The translations under genes and the position numbers were made by a program. A model generated the notes under the pieces. That model worked only from the letters and a program-made list of their open reading frames with translations. It ran no database searches and had not been told where the DNA came from. Shown one piece after another: positions 17,201 through 27,549 of a stretch of 64,000 nucleotides of DNA; the stretch's first letter is position 1; each line of letters opens with the position of its first letter. The stretch is from contig NZ_JAIQWX010000014.1 of the NCBI RefSeq assembly GCF_020164475.1, forward strand, positions 1 to 64,000. Direction: 5' to 3'. Origin of the DNA: Pseudomonas sp. REP124 (lineage in GTDB: Bacteria; Pseudomonadota; Gammaproteobacteria; Pseudomonadales; Pseudomonadaceae).

Positions 17201-20200
17201 GTGCCCGTTCTGCGTCTACCGCATCTTCCTGCCGAGGCAGGTAAACAGCATTGGGGCAACCTGCCCGGTGCCTCCTTGAGCCTTGCCATCGCCGAGGCCG
17301 CCAGCGCTGCGAAGCGCTTTACCCTGCTGCTGACCGCCGATAGCCAGAGTGCCGAACGGCTGGAGCAGGAGCTGGGCTTCTTCGCCCCGGATTTGCCCGT
17401 GCTGCATTTCCCCGACTGGGAAACCCTGCCCTACGATCTGTTCTCGCCGCACCAGGACATCATTTCCCAGCGCATTGCCAGCCTGTATCGCCTGCCGGAA
17501 TTGTCCCACGGTGTACTGGTGGTGCCGATCACCACCGCCCTACACCGCCTGGCGCCGACCAAGTTCATGCTCGGCAGCAGCCTGGTGCTGGATGTCGGCC
17601 AGAAGCTCGACGTCGAGCAGATGCGCACCCGGCTTGAAGCCACCGGTTACCGTTATGTCGATACCGTGTACGAGCACGGCGAATTCACGGTGCGCGGCTC
17701 GCTGATCGACCTGTTCCCGATGGGCAGCAAGCTGCCTTATCGCATCGACCTGTTCGACGACGAAATCGAAACCCTGCGCACCTTCGATCCGGAGAACCAG
17801 CGTTCCATCGACAAGGTCGATTCGGTCAAGCTGCTGCCGGCCAAGGAATTCCCACTGCAGAAAGAAGCCGTGACCCGCTTCAAGGCGCGGTTCCGCGAGC
17901 GCTTCGACGTCGACTTCCGACGCTGCCCGATCTTCCAGGACTTGAGCAGCGGGATTACCCCCGCCGGCATCGAGTACTACCTGCCGCTGTTCTTCGAGGA
18001 AACCTCGACCCTGTTCGATTACCTGCCCCAGGACACCCAGGTGTTCTCGTTGCCGGGCATCGAGCAGGCGGCGGAAAACTTCTGGAACGACGTGCGCAAC
18101 CGCTACGAAGAACGGCGCGTCGACCCGTCCCGTCCTTTATTGCCGCCCGCCGAGTTGTTCCTGCCGGTGGAAGACTGCTTTGCGCGTCTCAAGAGCTGGC
18201 CGCGAGTGGTGGCCAGCCAGCAGGATGTGGAAACCGGTGGTGGCCGCGAACGCTTCCCGGCACGGGAACTGCCGAACCTGGCCATCGAAGCCAAGGCCAC
18301 CCAGCCGCTGGCGGCCCTGTCGGAATTCCTCGACCAGTTTCCCGGACGCGTGCTGTTCACCGCCGAGTCTGCGGGCCGTCGCGAAGTGCTGCTGGAACTG
18401 CTCGAGCGCCTGAAGCTGCGACCGAAGACCGTCGACAGCTGGCCGGACTTTGTCACCGGCAAGGATCGCCTGGCGATCACCATCGCACCGCTGGATGAAG
18501 GTTTGCTGCTGGACGATCCCGCCCTGGCGTTGGTCGCCGAGAGCCCGTTGTTCGGCCAGCGCGTGATGCAGCGCCGTCGCCGCGAAAAACGCGCCGACGC
18601 CAACAACGACGCCGTGATCAAGAACCTCACCGAGCTGCGTGAAAACGCGCCGGTGGTGCATATCGATCACGGCGTCGGTCGTTACCTGGGCCTGGCGACG
18701 CTGGAAATCGACAATCAGACCGCCGAATTTCTTGCGCTGGAATACGCCGAGGGCGCCAAGCTCTACGTGCCGGTGGCCAACCTGCACCTGATCGCGCGTT
18801 ACACCGGCAGCGACGACGCCCTGGCGCCGTTGCATCGCCTGGGCTCCGAGACCTGGCAGAAAGCCAAGCGCAAGGCCGCCGAACAGGTGCGCGACGTGGC
18901 CGCCGAACTGCTGGACATCTATGCCCGCCGCGCGGCCCGCGAAGGTCATGCCTTCACCGACCCGAAAGCCGATTACGCCACCTTCAGCGCCGGCTTCCCG
19001 TTCGAAGAAACCCCCGACCAGCAAACCGCCATCGAAGCCGTGCGCGAAGACATGCTCGCGCCGAAACCGATGGACCGGCTGGTCTGCGGCGACGTCGGCT
19101 TCGGCAAGACCGAGGTGGCGATGCGCGCGGCGTTCATCGCCGTCCACGGCGGCCGGCAAGTGGCGATTCTGGTGCCCACCACCCTACTCGCCCAGCAGCA
19201 CTACAACAGCTTCCGCGACCGCTTCGCCGACTGGCCGGTGACCGTGGAAGTGATGAGCCGCTTCAAGTCAGCCAAGGAAGTGAATGCCGCAGTGGCCGAT
19301 CTGGCCGAAGGCAAGATCGACATCGTCATCGGCACCCACAAGCTGCTGCAGGACGATGTGAAAATCAAAAACCTGGGGCTGGTGATCATCGACGAAGAGC
19401 ACCGCTTCGGTGTGCGTCAGAAAGAACAGCTCAAGGCCCTGCGCAGCGAAGTCGACATCCTCACCCTGACCGCCACGCCGATTCCGCGCACGCTGAACAT
19501 GGCGGTGTCGGGCATGCGCGACCTGTCGATCATCGCCACGCCGCCGGCCCGTCGCCTGTCCGTGCGTACTTTCGTGATGGAACAGAACAAGAGCACGGTC
19601 AAGGAAGCGCTGCTGCGTGAATTGCTGCGTGGTGGCCAGGTCTACTACCTGCACAACGACGTGAAAACCATCGAGAAGTGCGCCGCCGACCTCGCCGAAC
19701 TGGTGCCGGAAGCGCGGATCGGCATCGGTCACGGGCAGATGCGCGAGCGCGAACTCGAACAGGTGATGAGCGACTTCTACCACAAGCGCTTCAATGTGCT
19801 GATAGCCTCGACCATCATCGAGACCGGCATCGACGTGCCGAGCGCCAACACCATCATCATCGAGCGCGCCGACAAGTTCGGCCTGGCTCAGCTGCACCAG
19901 TTGCGCGGCCGGGTCGGACGCAGTCACCACCAGGCCTACGCCTACCTGCTGACGCCGCCGCGCCAGCAAATCACCCCGGACGCGGAAAAGCGCCTGGAGG
20001 CGATCGCCAACACCCAGGACCTCGGCGCAGGCTTCGTGCTCGCGACCAACGACCTGGAAATCCGCGGCGCCGGCGAGCTGCTTGGCGATGGCCAGAGCGG
20101 ACAGATCCAGGCCGTCGGCTTCACCCTGTACATGGAAATGCTCGAACGCGCCGTCAAGGCGATCCGCAAGGGCGAGCAACCGAATCTCGACCAGCCGCTG

Positions 20201-20650
20201 GGCGGCGGTCCGGAAGTCAACCTGCGAGTTCCGGCGTTGATTCCCGAGGACTACTTGCCGGACGTGCACGCCCGCCTGATTCTGTACAAGCGCATCGCTT
20301 CGGCCACCGACGAGGAAGGCCTCAAGGATCTGCAAGTGGAGATGATCGACCGATTCGGCCTGCTGCCGGAGCCGACCAAGAATCTGATGCGCATCACCGC
20401 CCTGAAATTGCAGGCCGAAGTGCTGGGCATCAAGAAAGTCGACGGCGGCCCGCAGGGCGGTCGTGTCGAGTTCGCGGCGCAGACGCCGGTCGATCCGCTG
20501 ACACTGATCAAACTGATCCAGAGCCAGCCAAAACGCTACAAATTCGAAGGCGCCACGATATTCAAGTTCATGGTTCCGATGGAGCGCCCGGAAGAGCGCT
20601 TTAATACGTTAGAGGCGCTGTTCGAGCGCCTCATCCCGAAAACTGCTTGA
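17201..20650 (+). CDS. mfd: Mfd transcription-repair coupling factor
   Basis: 1149 residues, GTG start. It removes RNA polymerase stalled at DNA lesions and recruits UvrA. The N-terminal UvrB-homology region has LPVLHFPDWETLPYD; the RNA-polymerase interaction domain is at about 480-560; the RecG-like translocase is at about 600-960, with Walker A GDVGFGKTEVAM, the DEEH box IIDEEHRFGV and motif VI QLRGRVGRS; a C-terminal regulatory domain follows. The length is typical for proteobacterial Mfd. csiV follows after ten bases. Confidence 0.98.
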   Translation: MPVLRLPHLPAEAGKQHWGNLPGASLSLAIAEAASAAKRFTLLLTADSQSAERLEQELGFFAPDLPVLHFPDWETLPYDLFSPHQDIISQRIASLYRLPELSHGVLVVPITTALHRLAPTKFMLGSSLVLDVGQKLDVEQMRTRLEATGYRYVDTVYEHGEFTVRGSLIDLFPMGSKLPYRIDLFDDEIETLRTFDPENQRSIDKVDSVKLLPAKEFPLQKEAVTRFKARFRERFDVDFRRCPIFQDLSSGITPAGIEYYLPLFFEETSTLFDYLPQDTQVFSLPGIEQAAENFWNDVRNRYEERRVDPSRPLLPPAELFLPVEDCFARLKSWPRVVASQQDVETGGGRERFPARELPNLAIEAKATQPLAALSEFLDQFPGRVLFTAESAGRREVLLELLERLKLRPKTVDSWPDFVTGKDRLAITIAPLDEGLLLDDPALALVAESPLFGQRVMQRRRREKRADANNDAVIKNLTELRENAPVVHIDHGVGRYLGLATLEIDNQTAEFLALEYAEGAKLYVPVANLHLIARYTGSDDALAPLHRLGSETWQKAKRKAAEQVRDVAAELLDIYARRAAREGHAFTDPKADYATFSAGFPFEETPDQQTAIEAVREDMLAPKPMDRLVCGDVGFGKTEVAMRAAFIAVHGGRQVAILVPTTLLAQQHYNSFRDRFADWPVTVEVMSRFKSAKEVNAAVADLAEGKIDIVIGTHKLLQDDVKIKNLGLVIIDEEHRFGVRQKEQLKALRSEVDILTLTATPIPRTLNMAVSGMRDLSIIATPPARRLSVRTFVMEQNKSTVKEALLRELLRGGQVYYLHNDVKTIEKCAADLAELVPEARIGIGHGQMRERELEQVMSDFYHKRFNVLIASTIIETGIDVPSANTIIIERADKFGLAQLHQLRGRVGRSHHQAYAYLLTPPRQQITPDAEKRLEAIANTQDLGAGFVLATNDLEIRGAGELLGDGQSGQIQAVGFTLYMEMLERAVKAIRKGEQPNLDQPLGGGPEVNLRVPALIPEDYLPDVHARLILYKRIASATDEEGLKDLQVEMIDRFGLLPEPTKNLMRITALKLQAEVLGIKKVDGGPQGGRVEFAAQTPVDPLTLIKLIQSQPKRYKFEGATIFKFMVPMERPEERFNTLEALFERLIPKTA

Positions 20651-20660
20651 AGGACGCCGC

Positions 20661-21227
20661 ATGCGCCTGTTTCGCTCGTTGACTGTATTGATGGCATTGG
20701 CCGCTCCTTCGGCATTCGCCGATGATCTGTATCAGGTTGAAATGATTCTGGTGCGGCAGAATGCCGTGCCGGCGATCGTCAGCCGCGCCGCGCCGGAAGA
20801 CTGGGATGCCGGCGCGCAACGCCTCAACCCCGACAGCCTGCGCACCCCGAGCCTGAACGGCGAAGTGGAAAAGCTCACCGCCAGCAATGAATACACGGTG
20901 TTGCTGCACAAGGCCTGGCAACAGAACCTTGGCGAGCAAGCCAGCAAGGTGGCGATCAGCGACGGTAAGGAACAATTCGGCCAATTCCCGATCGAGGGCA
21001 CATTGAGCATCAAACAGGGCCGCTTCACCGACGTCGAAGCCGATTTCTGGGTCAACCAGATCAACAACGACGGCCTGGTCACTGCCAGCGAGCGCCTGAA
21101 GACCGACAGCCACACCAAGAACGGGCAGCTGAACTTCCTCGACGCCGGCCATCTGGGCATGCTGATCAAGATCACCTCGCTGACCGCCCCTGCGCCTCGG
21201 CCAGTTCCTGAAGAAATTCCGGACTGA
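20661..21227 (+). CDS. csiV: CsiV family periplasmic protein
   Basis: 188 residues with a signal peptide ending SAFA-DD. The segment YQVEMILVRQ is characteristic of CsiV proteins, which commonly follow mfd. In Vibrio cholerae CsiV binds peptidoglycan and activates the synthase PBP1A; whether that applies in Pseudomonas is not known. Ribosome site AAGGACG; ten bases after mfd, so probably co-transcribed. Confidence 0.8.
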   Translation: MRLFRSLTVLMALAAPSAFADDLYQVEMILVRQNAVPAIVSRAAPEDWDAGAQRLNPDSLRTPSLNGEVEKLTASNEYTVLLHKAWQQNLGEQASKVAISDGKEQFGQFPIEGTLSIKQGRFTDVEADFWVNQINNDGLVTASERLKTDSHTKNGQLNFLDAGHLGMLIKITSLTAPAPRPVPEEIPD

Positions 21228-21238
21228 TTGAGCCCCCT

Positions 21239-23932
21239 ATGTCCGCGACCCTGAGCAAACCCCTGGCACCCTCCTGGGTCAGCCGATTCAAGGAACAGAG
21301 CCTGGAGCGCGGCCGACGCTACGCGCTGGAAAACCGCGTCCGGATCGTCGAAGCCGGCGACGCCACCATCGTCGCCGCGTGCGAAGGCTCTGGCGGTAAC
21401 GTTTACCGTCAGACCATTCGCCTGCGAGAGTCGGCCAAAGGCACTTTGCTGATGATCGACGCCACCTGCTCCTGCCCCGTCCACAGCAACTGCAAACATT
21501 GCGCGGCGGTCTTGCTGCAAGTGCAGGAAACCCTCAATTACCCGGCTGCCGCCAAGGACGCCGAACTGCTGGAAAAGCTGCAGGCCGTCCTCGAAAACCG
21601 CAGCCCGAAGGCGCCACCACAAGTGCTGGTGGACAACGTGCAGCCGGTGCCGCGCCTGTGGCTGGCGAGCATCGAATTCAGCGCCTTCGAACCGCGCAAC
21701 GGGCGGATGCAGCGTTACATCCAGCACCGCGCGGCGCTGTCCTTCAGTTATCTGGACGAATACGTCTCCGGGCAGAAAAACTCCGACATCCTGATTCGTC
21801 AGGAGACACAGACGCTGCGGATAAAACGTCACCCGGAAGTGGAACAGTCCTACAGGGAACAGCTACGCATTCTCGGCTTCAGGATCGCCACCCGGCAGAG
21901 CAAGGCTCTGCCTGAGAGCGCCGGCGAACTGTACGAGATGGTCAACGACAGCGCCTGGCTGACCTTCACCTTGAACGAACTGCCGAAGCTGCGCACCCAA
22001 GGCTGGGAGCTGCAGATCAACGAAGACTTCGGTTTCGACCTGACGGCGGTGGACGACTGGTACGCCACGGTCGAGCAGGCGCCGGAGCGCGACTGGTTCG
22101 ATCTGGAACTGGGCATCATCGTCAATGGCGAACGCCTGAGTTTGCTGCCGATCCTGTTGAACCTGATGCGCTCGCACACGGAGATCCTCAACCCGGAGCG
22201 CCTGGCCCGTCGTCGCGATGACGAGCTGATCCTGGTGAACATCCCCAATCGCCCGAACTCCGAGCACGGCCCCCTGCAGGTCGCCCTGCCCTTCGGCCGC
22301 TTGAAACCGGTGCTGGCGACCCTCGGCGAGTTCTATCTGCAAGAGCCCGGCGAAACCACACTGCGCCTGAGCCGGGCCGACGCCACGCGCCTGAACTCGC
22401 TGGAAGACCTGCCACTGCTCTGGGAAGGCGGCGATCAGATTCGCACCTTTGCCCAGCGCCTGCGGGACATCAAGGACTACACCGCCACGGTGCCGGAAGG
22501 CCTGAACGCGACCTTGCGCCCGTATCAGCTGGAAGGCCTGAGCTGGATGCAGTCGCTGCGTCAGCTGGAGGTCGGCGGGATCCTCGCCGACGACATGGGC
22601 CTGGGCAAAACCCTGCAAACCCTGGCCCATGTGCTCAGCGAGAAGAACGCCGGACGCCTCGACCGGCCCTGCATGGTGGTGATGCCCACCAGCCTGATCC
22701 CCAACTGGCTCGACGAAGCCGCGCATTTCACGCCGCAACTCAAGGTGCTGGCGCTGTACGGTGCCAGTCGCAAGAAGCATTTCGACAACCTTGCCGATTA
22801 CGACCTGATCCTGACCACCTACGCGCTGCTGCCCAAGGATGTCGAAGCCCTGGCCAAGCAACCGCTGCACGTGCTGGTGCTGGACGAAGCGCAGTACATC
22901 AAGAACCCGGGCAGCAAGGCCGCGCAGGCCGCCCGCGAACTCAATGCACGCCAGCGCCTGTGCCTGAGTGGCACGCCGCTGGAAAATCACCTGGGTGAGC
23001 TGTGGTCACTGTTTCACTTCCTGCTACCGGGCTGGCTTGGCGATGTGAAGAGCTTCAATCGCGATTACCGGGTGCCGATTGAAAAGCGCACCAGCGAAGT
23101 CAGACTTCAGCACCTCAACGGTCGGATCAAACCGTTCCTGTTGCGTCGGACCAAGGAACAGGTCGCCACTGAACTGCCGCCGAAAACAGAAATCATTCAC
23201 TGGGTCGAGCTCAACGAAGCCCAGCGCGATGTGTACGAAACCATGCGCCTGGCGATGGACAAGAAGGTGCGCGACGAAATCACCCGCAAGGGTGTCGCCC
23301 GCAGTCAGATCATCATCCTCGAGGCGCTGCTGAAACTGCGCCAGGTGTGCTGTGACCTGCGCCTGGTCAACGATGCCGCCCTGCCCGCGCGCGGCAGCAC
23401 TTCGGGCAAGCTCGACAGCCTGATGGAAATGCTTGAGGAGTTGTTTGAAGAAGGCCGGCGAATCCTGCTGTTCTCACAGTTCACCTCGATGCTGTCCTTG
23501 ATCGAGGACGAGCTGAACAAACGGGGCGTGGCCTACGCCCTGCTGACCGGGCAGACCCGCGACCGTCGTACGCCGGTGAAGGATTTCCAGAGCGGCAAGC
23601 GTCAGATCTTTCTGATCAGCCTGAAGGCCGGCGGTGTTGGCTTGAACCTGACCGAAGCCGACACCGTGATCCATTACGACCCGTGGTGGAACCCGGCAAC
23701 CGAGCACCAGGCCACCGACCGCGCCTATCGAATCGGCCAGGAAAAACCTGTGTTCGTCTACAAGCTGATCGCCCGCGGCACGGTGGAAGAGAAGATTCAG
23801 CTACTGCAAAAAGAAAAATCCGACCTAGCGGCCGGTGTTCTGGATGGGCGTCAGGCTGGAGACTGGAAGCTGCAGAGTGATGATATCGAGGCGCTGTTTG
23901 CGCCGTTGCCGGATAAGCTCGAAAAGCGCTGA
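21239..23932 (+). CDS. SWIM zinc-finger, SNF2-family ATPase/helicase
   Basis: 897 residues. An N-terminal SWIM zinc finger (Cys77, Cys79, Cys85, His87 in CSCPVHSNCKH), a central region of unknown fold (about 110-410) and a complete SNF2 motor (about 420-890): Walker A DDMGLGKTLQT, DEAQ box VLVLDEAQYIKN, motif III LSGTPLEN, motif V GGVGLNLTEAD and motif VI DRAYRIGQ. It probably remodels protein-DNA complexes; the substrate is unknown. It starts 11 bases after csiV on the same strand. In P. aeruginosa, as I recall, the homologue lies elsewhere, so its position here is lineage-specific. Confidence 0.93.
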   Translation: MSATLSKPLAPSWVSRFKEQSLERGRRYALENRVRIVEAGDATIVAACEGSGGNVYRQTIRLRESAKGTLLMIDATCSCPVHSNCKHCAAVLLQVQETLNYPAAAKDAELLEKLQAVLENRSPKAPPQVLVDNVQPVPRLWLASIEFSAFEPRNGRMQRYIQHRAALSFSYLDEYVSGQKNSDILIRQETQTLRIKRHPEVEQSYREQLRILGFRIATRQSKALPESAGELYEMVNDSAWLTFTLNELPKLRTQGWELQINEDFGFDLTAVDDWYATVEQAPERDWFDLELGIIVNGERLSLLPILLNLMRSHTEILNPERLARRRDDELILVNIPNRPNSEHGPLQVALPFGRLKPVLATLGEFYLQEPGETTLRLSRADATRLNSLEDLPLLWEGGDQIRTFAQRLRDIKDYTATVPEGLNATLRPYQLEGLSWMQSLRQLEVGGILADDMGLGKTLQTLAHVLSEKNAGRLDRPCMVVMPTSLIPNWLDEAAHFTPQLKVLALYGASRKKHFDNLADYDLILTTYALLPKDVEALAKQPLHVLVLDEAQYIKNPGSKAAQAARELNARQRLCLSGTPLENHLGELWSLFHFLLPGWLGDVKSFNRDYRVPIEKRTSEVRLQHLNGRIKPFLLRRTKEQVATELPPKTEIIHWVELNEAQRDVYETMRLAMDKKVRDEITRKGVARSQIIILEALLKLRQVCCDLRLVNDAALPARGSTSGKLDSLMEMLEELFEEGRRILLFSQFTSMLSLIEDELNKRGVAYALLTGQTRDRRTPVKDFQSGKRQIFLISLKAGGVGLNLTEADTVIHYDPWWNPATEHQATDRAYRIGQEKPVFVYKLIARGTVEEKIQLLQKEKSDLAAGVLDGRQAGDWKLQSDDIEALFAPLPDKLEKR

Positions 23933-23957
23933 GGCTTGTGGGGCCCGATAGATTGCT

Positions 23958-24048
23958 TTCGCGGGCAAGCCTCGCTCCTACAGGTTTTGTGTCGATCATG
24001 ATGTTTGTGATCCACATCAAACCTGTAGGAGCGAGGCTTGCCCGCGAA
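23958..24048. repeat. REPIN, class A
   Basis: Inverted TTCGCGGGCAAGCCTCGCTC / complement arms, with extra pairing of CTACAGGTTTTG against its near-complement AAACCTGTAG in the loop. It separates the convergent helicase and MTI phosphorylase genes. Confidence 0.9.
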
Positions 24049-24074
24049 GAATTCAACTCGGTAATCAGCCGAAC

Positions 24075-24824
<750 letters not shown>

Positions 24825-25835
24825 TCAGTCAATCAATTGAGCTTCTTTGAGCGAACCAACGGCGGCCAGCCAGCGAGGATCCTGACGGTAGTCGGTGCAG
24901 GCATGCGCCTGACCGCGCATCCGCGCGATGCGCGCCGACGGCTTGACCTTCAGGCGTTGCGCGGCGCTCAGCGCCAGCTCCGCGGCAGCGCGATCGTTAC
25001 ACACCAGGCCCATGTCGCAGCCGGCCGTCAGCGCCGCCTCGATGCGGCTGGCGGCATCGCCCACCACATGCGCGCCGGCCATGGACAGGTCGTCGCTGAA
25101 GATCACTCCGTCAAATTGCAGCTCGCCGCGCAGGATGTCCTGCAACCAGCGACGGGAGAAGCCGGCGGGTTGCGCATCGACCTGTGGATAAATCACGTGA
25201 GCCGGCATGACGGCGGCCAGTTGCTTGCTCAGTTTGGCGAACGGCACCAGATCCTTGGCGCGGATCTCGTCGAGACTACGCTCGTCATTCGGGATCGCCA
25301 CGTGGGAATCGGCCTCGGCCCAGCCATGACCCGGGAAATGCTTGCCGGTTGCGGCCATGCCGGCGCTGTTCATGCCGCGTATGAAGGCGCCGGCCAGCAG
25401 CGCGGCGCGCTCCGGATCACCTTCGAACGAGCGGGTGCCGACCACGGCGCTGCGCTGGTGATCGAGGTCCAGCACCGGGGCGAAGCTCAGGTCCAGGCCG
25501 ACGGCCAGGACTTCGGTGGCCATGATCCAGCCACATTGCTCGGCCAGGTATTCGGCGTTGGGGTTGTCGGCAATGGCGCGCATGGCCGGCAGACGCACGA
25601 AGCCCTGACGCAGGCGCTGGACCCGCCCGCCTTCCTGATCCACGGCCAGCAGCAGATCAGGGCGAATGGCGCGAATTGCCGCGCTCAACTCGCGAACCTG
25701 GCGCGGATGCTCGATGTTGCGGGCAAAAATGATCAGGCCGCCCACTTCGGGCTGGCGCAACAATTGGCGATCTTCGGCCGTCAGCCAGGTACCGGCGACG
25801 TCCACCATCAACGAGCCTTGCAGGCCAGCAGTCAT
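24825..25835 (-). CDS. nagZ: NagZ beta-N-acetylglucosaminidase
   Basis: 336 residues, glycoside hydrolase family 3, cytoplasmic (no signal peptide). It cleaves GlcNAc-anhydroMurNAc-peptides in peptidoglycan recycling, so it affects AmpC beta-lactamase induction. Substrate/acid-base loop motif GKHFPGHG, catalytic nucleophile Asp in GVIFSDDLSMAGA. Ribosome site AAGGA six bases before the ATG. Upstream is psrA on the same strand, about 160 bases away. Confidence 0.97.
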   Translation of the reverse strand: MTAGLQGSLMVDVAGTWLTAEDRQLLRQPEVGGLIIFARNIEHPRQVRELSAAIRAIRPDLLLAVDQEGGRVQRLRQGFVRLPAMRAIADNPNAEYLAEQCGWIMATEVLAVGLDLSFAPVLDLDHQRSAVVGTRSFEGDPERAALLAGAFIRGMNSAGMAATGKHFPGHGWAEADSHVAIPNDERSLDEIRAKDLVPFAKLSKQLAAVMPAHVIYPQVDAQPAGFSRRWLQDILRGELQFDGVIFSDDLSMAGAHVVGDAASRIEAALTAGCDMGLVCNDRAAAELALSAAQRLKVKPSARIARMRGQAHACTDYRQDPRWLAAVGSLKEAQLID

Positions 25836-25993
25836 AGAGATTCCTTGATAACGAAAAATCCGCCTCTCACGGATTCGCCGCCGTGGGCTGTGCCCGGCAG
25901 GTCGGCGATATCAGTGGGAAGCGGATTCAGAACGAGAGTCGGCATGGGCGGCTAGCTTAACGGATGTCAGCTGCCGCGCCCACCCGTGCAGGG

Positions 25994-26701
25994 TCAAACC
26001 TTGGCGGCGACCTGTGTCGATTTGCTACGTGGACGCAATTGCGCCGCGGCCATGGCAGCGTCGGTGACGCCGGTCTCGGCGCGCATGCCGGCGGCGAGAA
26101 ACGGCACCATCAGGCGCATGACCTGCTCGATGGAGGTGTTCACACCGAAGTCGGTTTCGGCAATGGCACGCAATGCCTTGATACCCGACATGCTGAACGC
26201 AGCGGCACCGAGCATGAAGTGCACGCGCCAGAACAGCTCGATCGGCGGAATACGCGGCGCAGCCTCGTTTACCAGCATCATGTAACGGCGGAAAACCTTG
26301 CCGTACATGTCTTCCAGATAACGACGCAAATGCCCCTGGCTCTGGCTGAAGGCCAGGCCGAGCAAGCGCATGAAGATCGAGAGATCGTTGCCACTGCGGG
26401 GCTGCACCACCAGAGCCTGTTCGACCAGGATTTCCAGCAGTTCTTCGAGGGAAGGCTTGATTTCAGGTTTGGCCTGGCGCCGCTCCAGCTCTTTATCGAG
26501 GCTGATGCAGAATGGCCCGAGAAAACGCGAAAAGACCGCTTGAATCAGCGCCTTTTTCGATCCGAAGTGATAGTTCACCGCAGCCAGGTTGACACCGGCC
26601 TTGCTGGTGATCAGACGCAATGAGGTTTCGGCGAAACCTTTTTCCGCGAACAACTGCTCGGCAGCATCGAGAATGCGTTCAACGGTTTCCGACTGGGCCA
26701 T
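25994..26701 (-). CDS. psrA: PsrA, TetR-family regulator of fatty-acid metabolism and rpoS
   Basis: 235 residues from ATG 26701 (MAQSETVERILDAA), chosen because GGAG lies seven bases upstream. The N-terminal TetR helix-turn-helix (about 8-55) includes FAETSLRLITSKAGVNLAAVNYHFGSK as separate helices; the rest is the ligand domain. In Pseudomonas PsrA represses itself and the fadBA genes, activates rpoS, and is released by long-chain fatty acids such as oleate. Two PsrA-type palindromes lie immediately upstream (26717-26743), supporting autorepression. Confidence 0.94.
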   Translation of the reverse strand: MAQSETVERILDAAEQLFAEKGFAETSLRLITSKAGVNLAAVNYHFGSKKALIQAVFSRFLGPFCISLDKELERRQAKPEIKPSLEELLEILVEQALVVQPRSGNDLSIFMRLLGLAFSQSQGHLRRYLEDMYGKVFRRYMMLVNEAAPRIPPIELFWRVHFMLGAAAFSMSGIKALRAIAETDFGVNTSIEQVMRLMVPFLAAGMRAETGVTDAAMAAAQLRPRSKSTQVAAKV

Positions 26702-26716
26702 GGCTACTCCGCCTGA

Positions 26717-26743
26717 CAAACACTTGTTTGAAACATACGTTTC
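26717..26743. promoter_or_regulatory. Tandem PsrA operators
   Basis: CAAAC-ACTT-GTTTG (26717-26730) and GAAAC-ATAC-GTTTC (26730-26743) share one base and each fits the (C/G)AAAC-N4-GTTT(G/C) PsrA motif perfectly. They lie 15-42 bases upstream of the psrA start codon. Confidence 0.88.
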
Positions 26744-26885
26744 AAGCTATGTCTTGTCAAGTCTGGCAGTTCGTTTTGGGAATGGTCGGTCAGACATTTA
26801 ACCATACAACCGCAAAGCTTCCATCCACCGGTTTCTCGACCGTCCGGCAGCCTGGAGAAAAAGGGGCATTGCCAAGACCGCTTCA

Positions 26886-26901
26886 CTGTATATAATCCCA
26901 G
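26886..26901 (+). promoter_or_regulatory. lexA: SOS box 1 (LexA operator)
   Basis: CTGTATATAATCCCAG, a full CTG-N10-CAG LexA site ending 29 bases before the lexA ATG. Confidence 0.95.
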
Positions 26902-26904
26902 TCA

Positions 26905-26920
26905 CTGTATAAAAAAACAG
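26905..26920 (+). promoter_or_regulatory. lexA: SOS box 2 (LexA operator)
   Basis: CTGTATAAAAAAACAG, a second CTG-N10-CAG site three bases after the first. Two adjacent sites are typical for autoregulated lexA. Confidence 0.95.
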
Positions 26921-26930
26921 AGCGATCAAT

Positions 26931-27539
26931 ATGCTAAAGCTGACGCCACGCCAAGCCGAGATTCTGGCTTTCATCAAACGCTGCCTGGAAGACAACGGCT
27001 ACCCTCCGACCCGCGCGGAAATCGCTCAGGAACTGGGTTTCAAATCGCCAAACGCTGCTGAAGAACACCTCAAGGCGCTGGCCCGCAAGGGCGCCATCGA
27101 AATGACCCCGGGCGCGTCCCGCGGCATCCGTATCCCTGGCCTAGAAGCCAAGGCCGACGACTCCACCCTGCCCATCATCGGACGCGTAGCTGCCGGCGCA
27201 CCGATCCTGGCCCAGCAGCACGTCGAAGAGTCCTGCAACATCAATCCTTCCTTCTTTCATCCCCGCGCCGACTATCTGTTGCGAGTGCACGGCATGAGCA
27301 TGAAGGACGTGGGCATTTTCGACGGTGACCTGCTGGCCGTGCACACCACTCGCGAGGCCCGCAACGGCCAGATCGTGGTGGCGCGCATCGGCGATGAAGT
27401 GACCGTCAAGCGCTTCAAGCGTGACGGCAGCAAGGTCTGGCTGATCGCCGAGAACCCGGAATTCGCCCCTATCGAAGTGAACCTCAAGGATCAGGATCTG
27501 GTGATCGAAGGTTTGAGTGTCGGCGTCATTCGCCGCTAA
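26931..27539 (+). CDS. lexA: LexA SOS repressor
   Basis: 202 residues. N-terminal winged helix with [13 protein letters not shown] and the DNA-recognition helix [12 protein letters not shown], then a self-cleaving S24 peptidase domain. The cleavage site is Ala88-Gly89 (RVAAGAP), the catalytic Ser123 is in GMSMKD and the Lys is Lys160. RecA-DNA filaments trigger cleavage and derepress the SOS genes. Preceded by two SOS boxes; sulA follows 10 bases later, forming a lexA-sulA operon as in other pseudomonads. Confidence 0.99.
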   Translation: MLKLTPRQAEILAFIKRCLEDNGYPPTRAEIAQELGFKSPNAAEEHLKALARKGAIEMTPGASRGIRIPGLEAKADDSTLPIIGRVAAGAPILAQQHVEESCNINPSFFHPRADYLLRVHGMSMKDVGIFDGDLLAVHTTREARNGQIVVARIGDEVTVKRFKRDGSKVWLIAENPEFAPIEVNLKDQDLVIEGLSVGVIRR

Positions 27540-27549
27540 CGGAGGCTTT

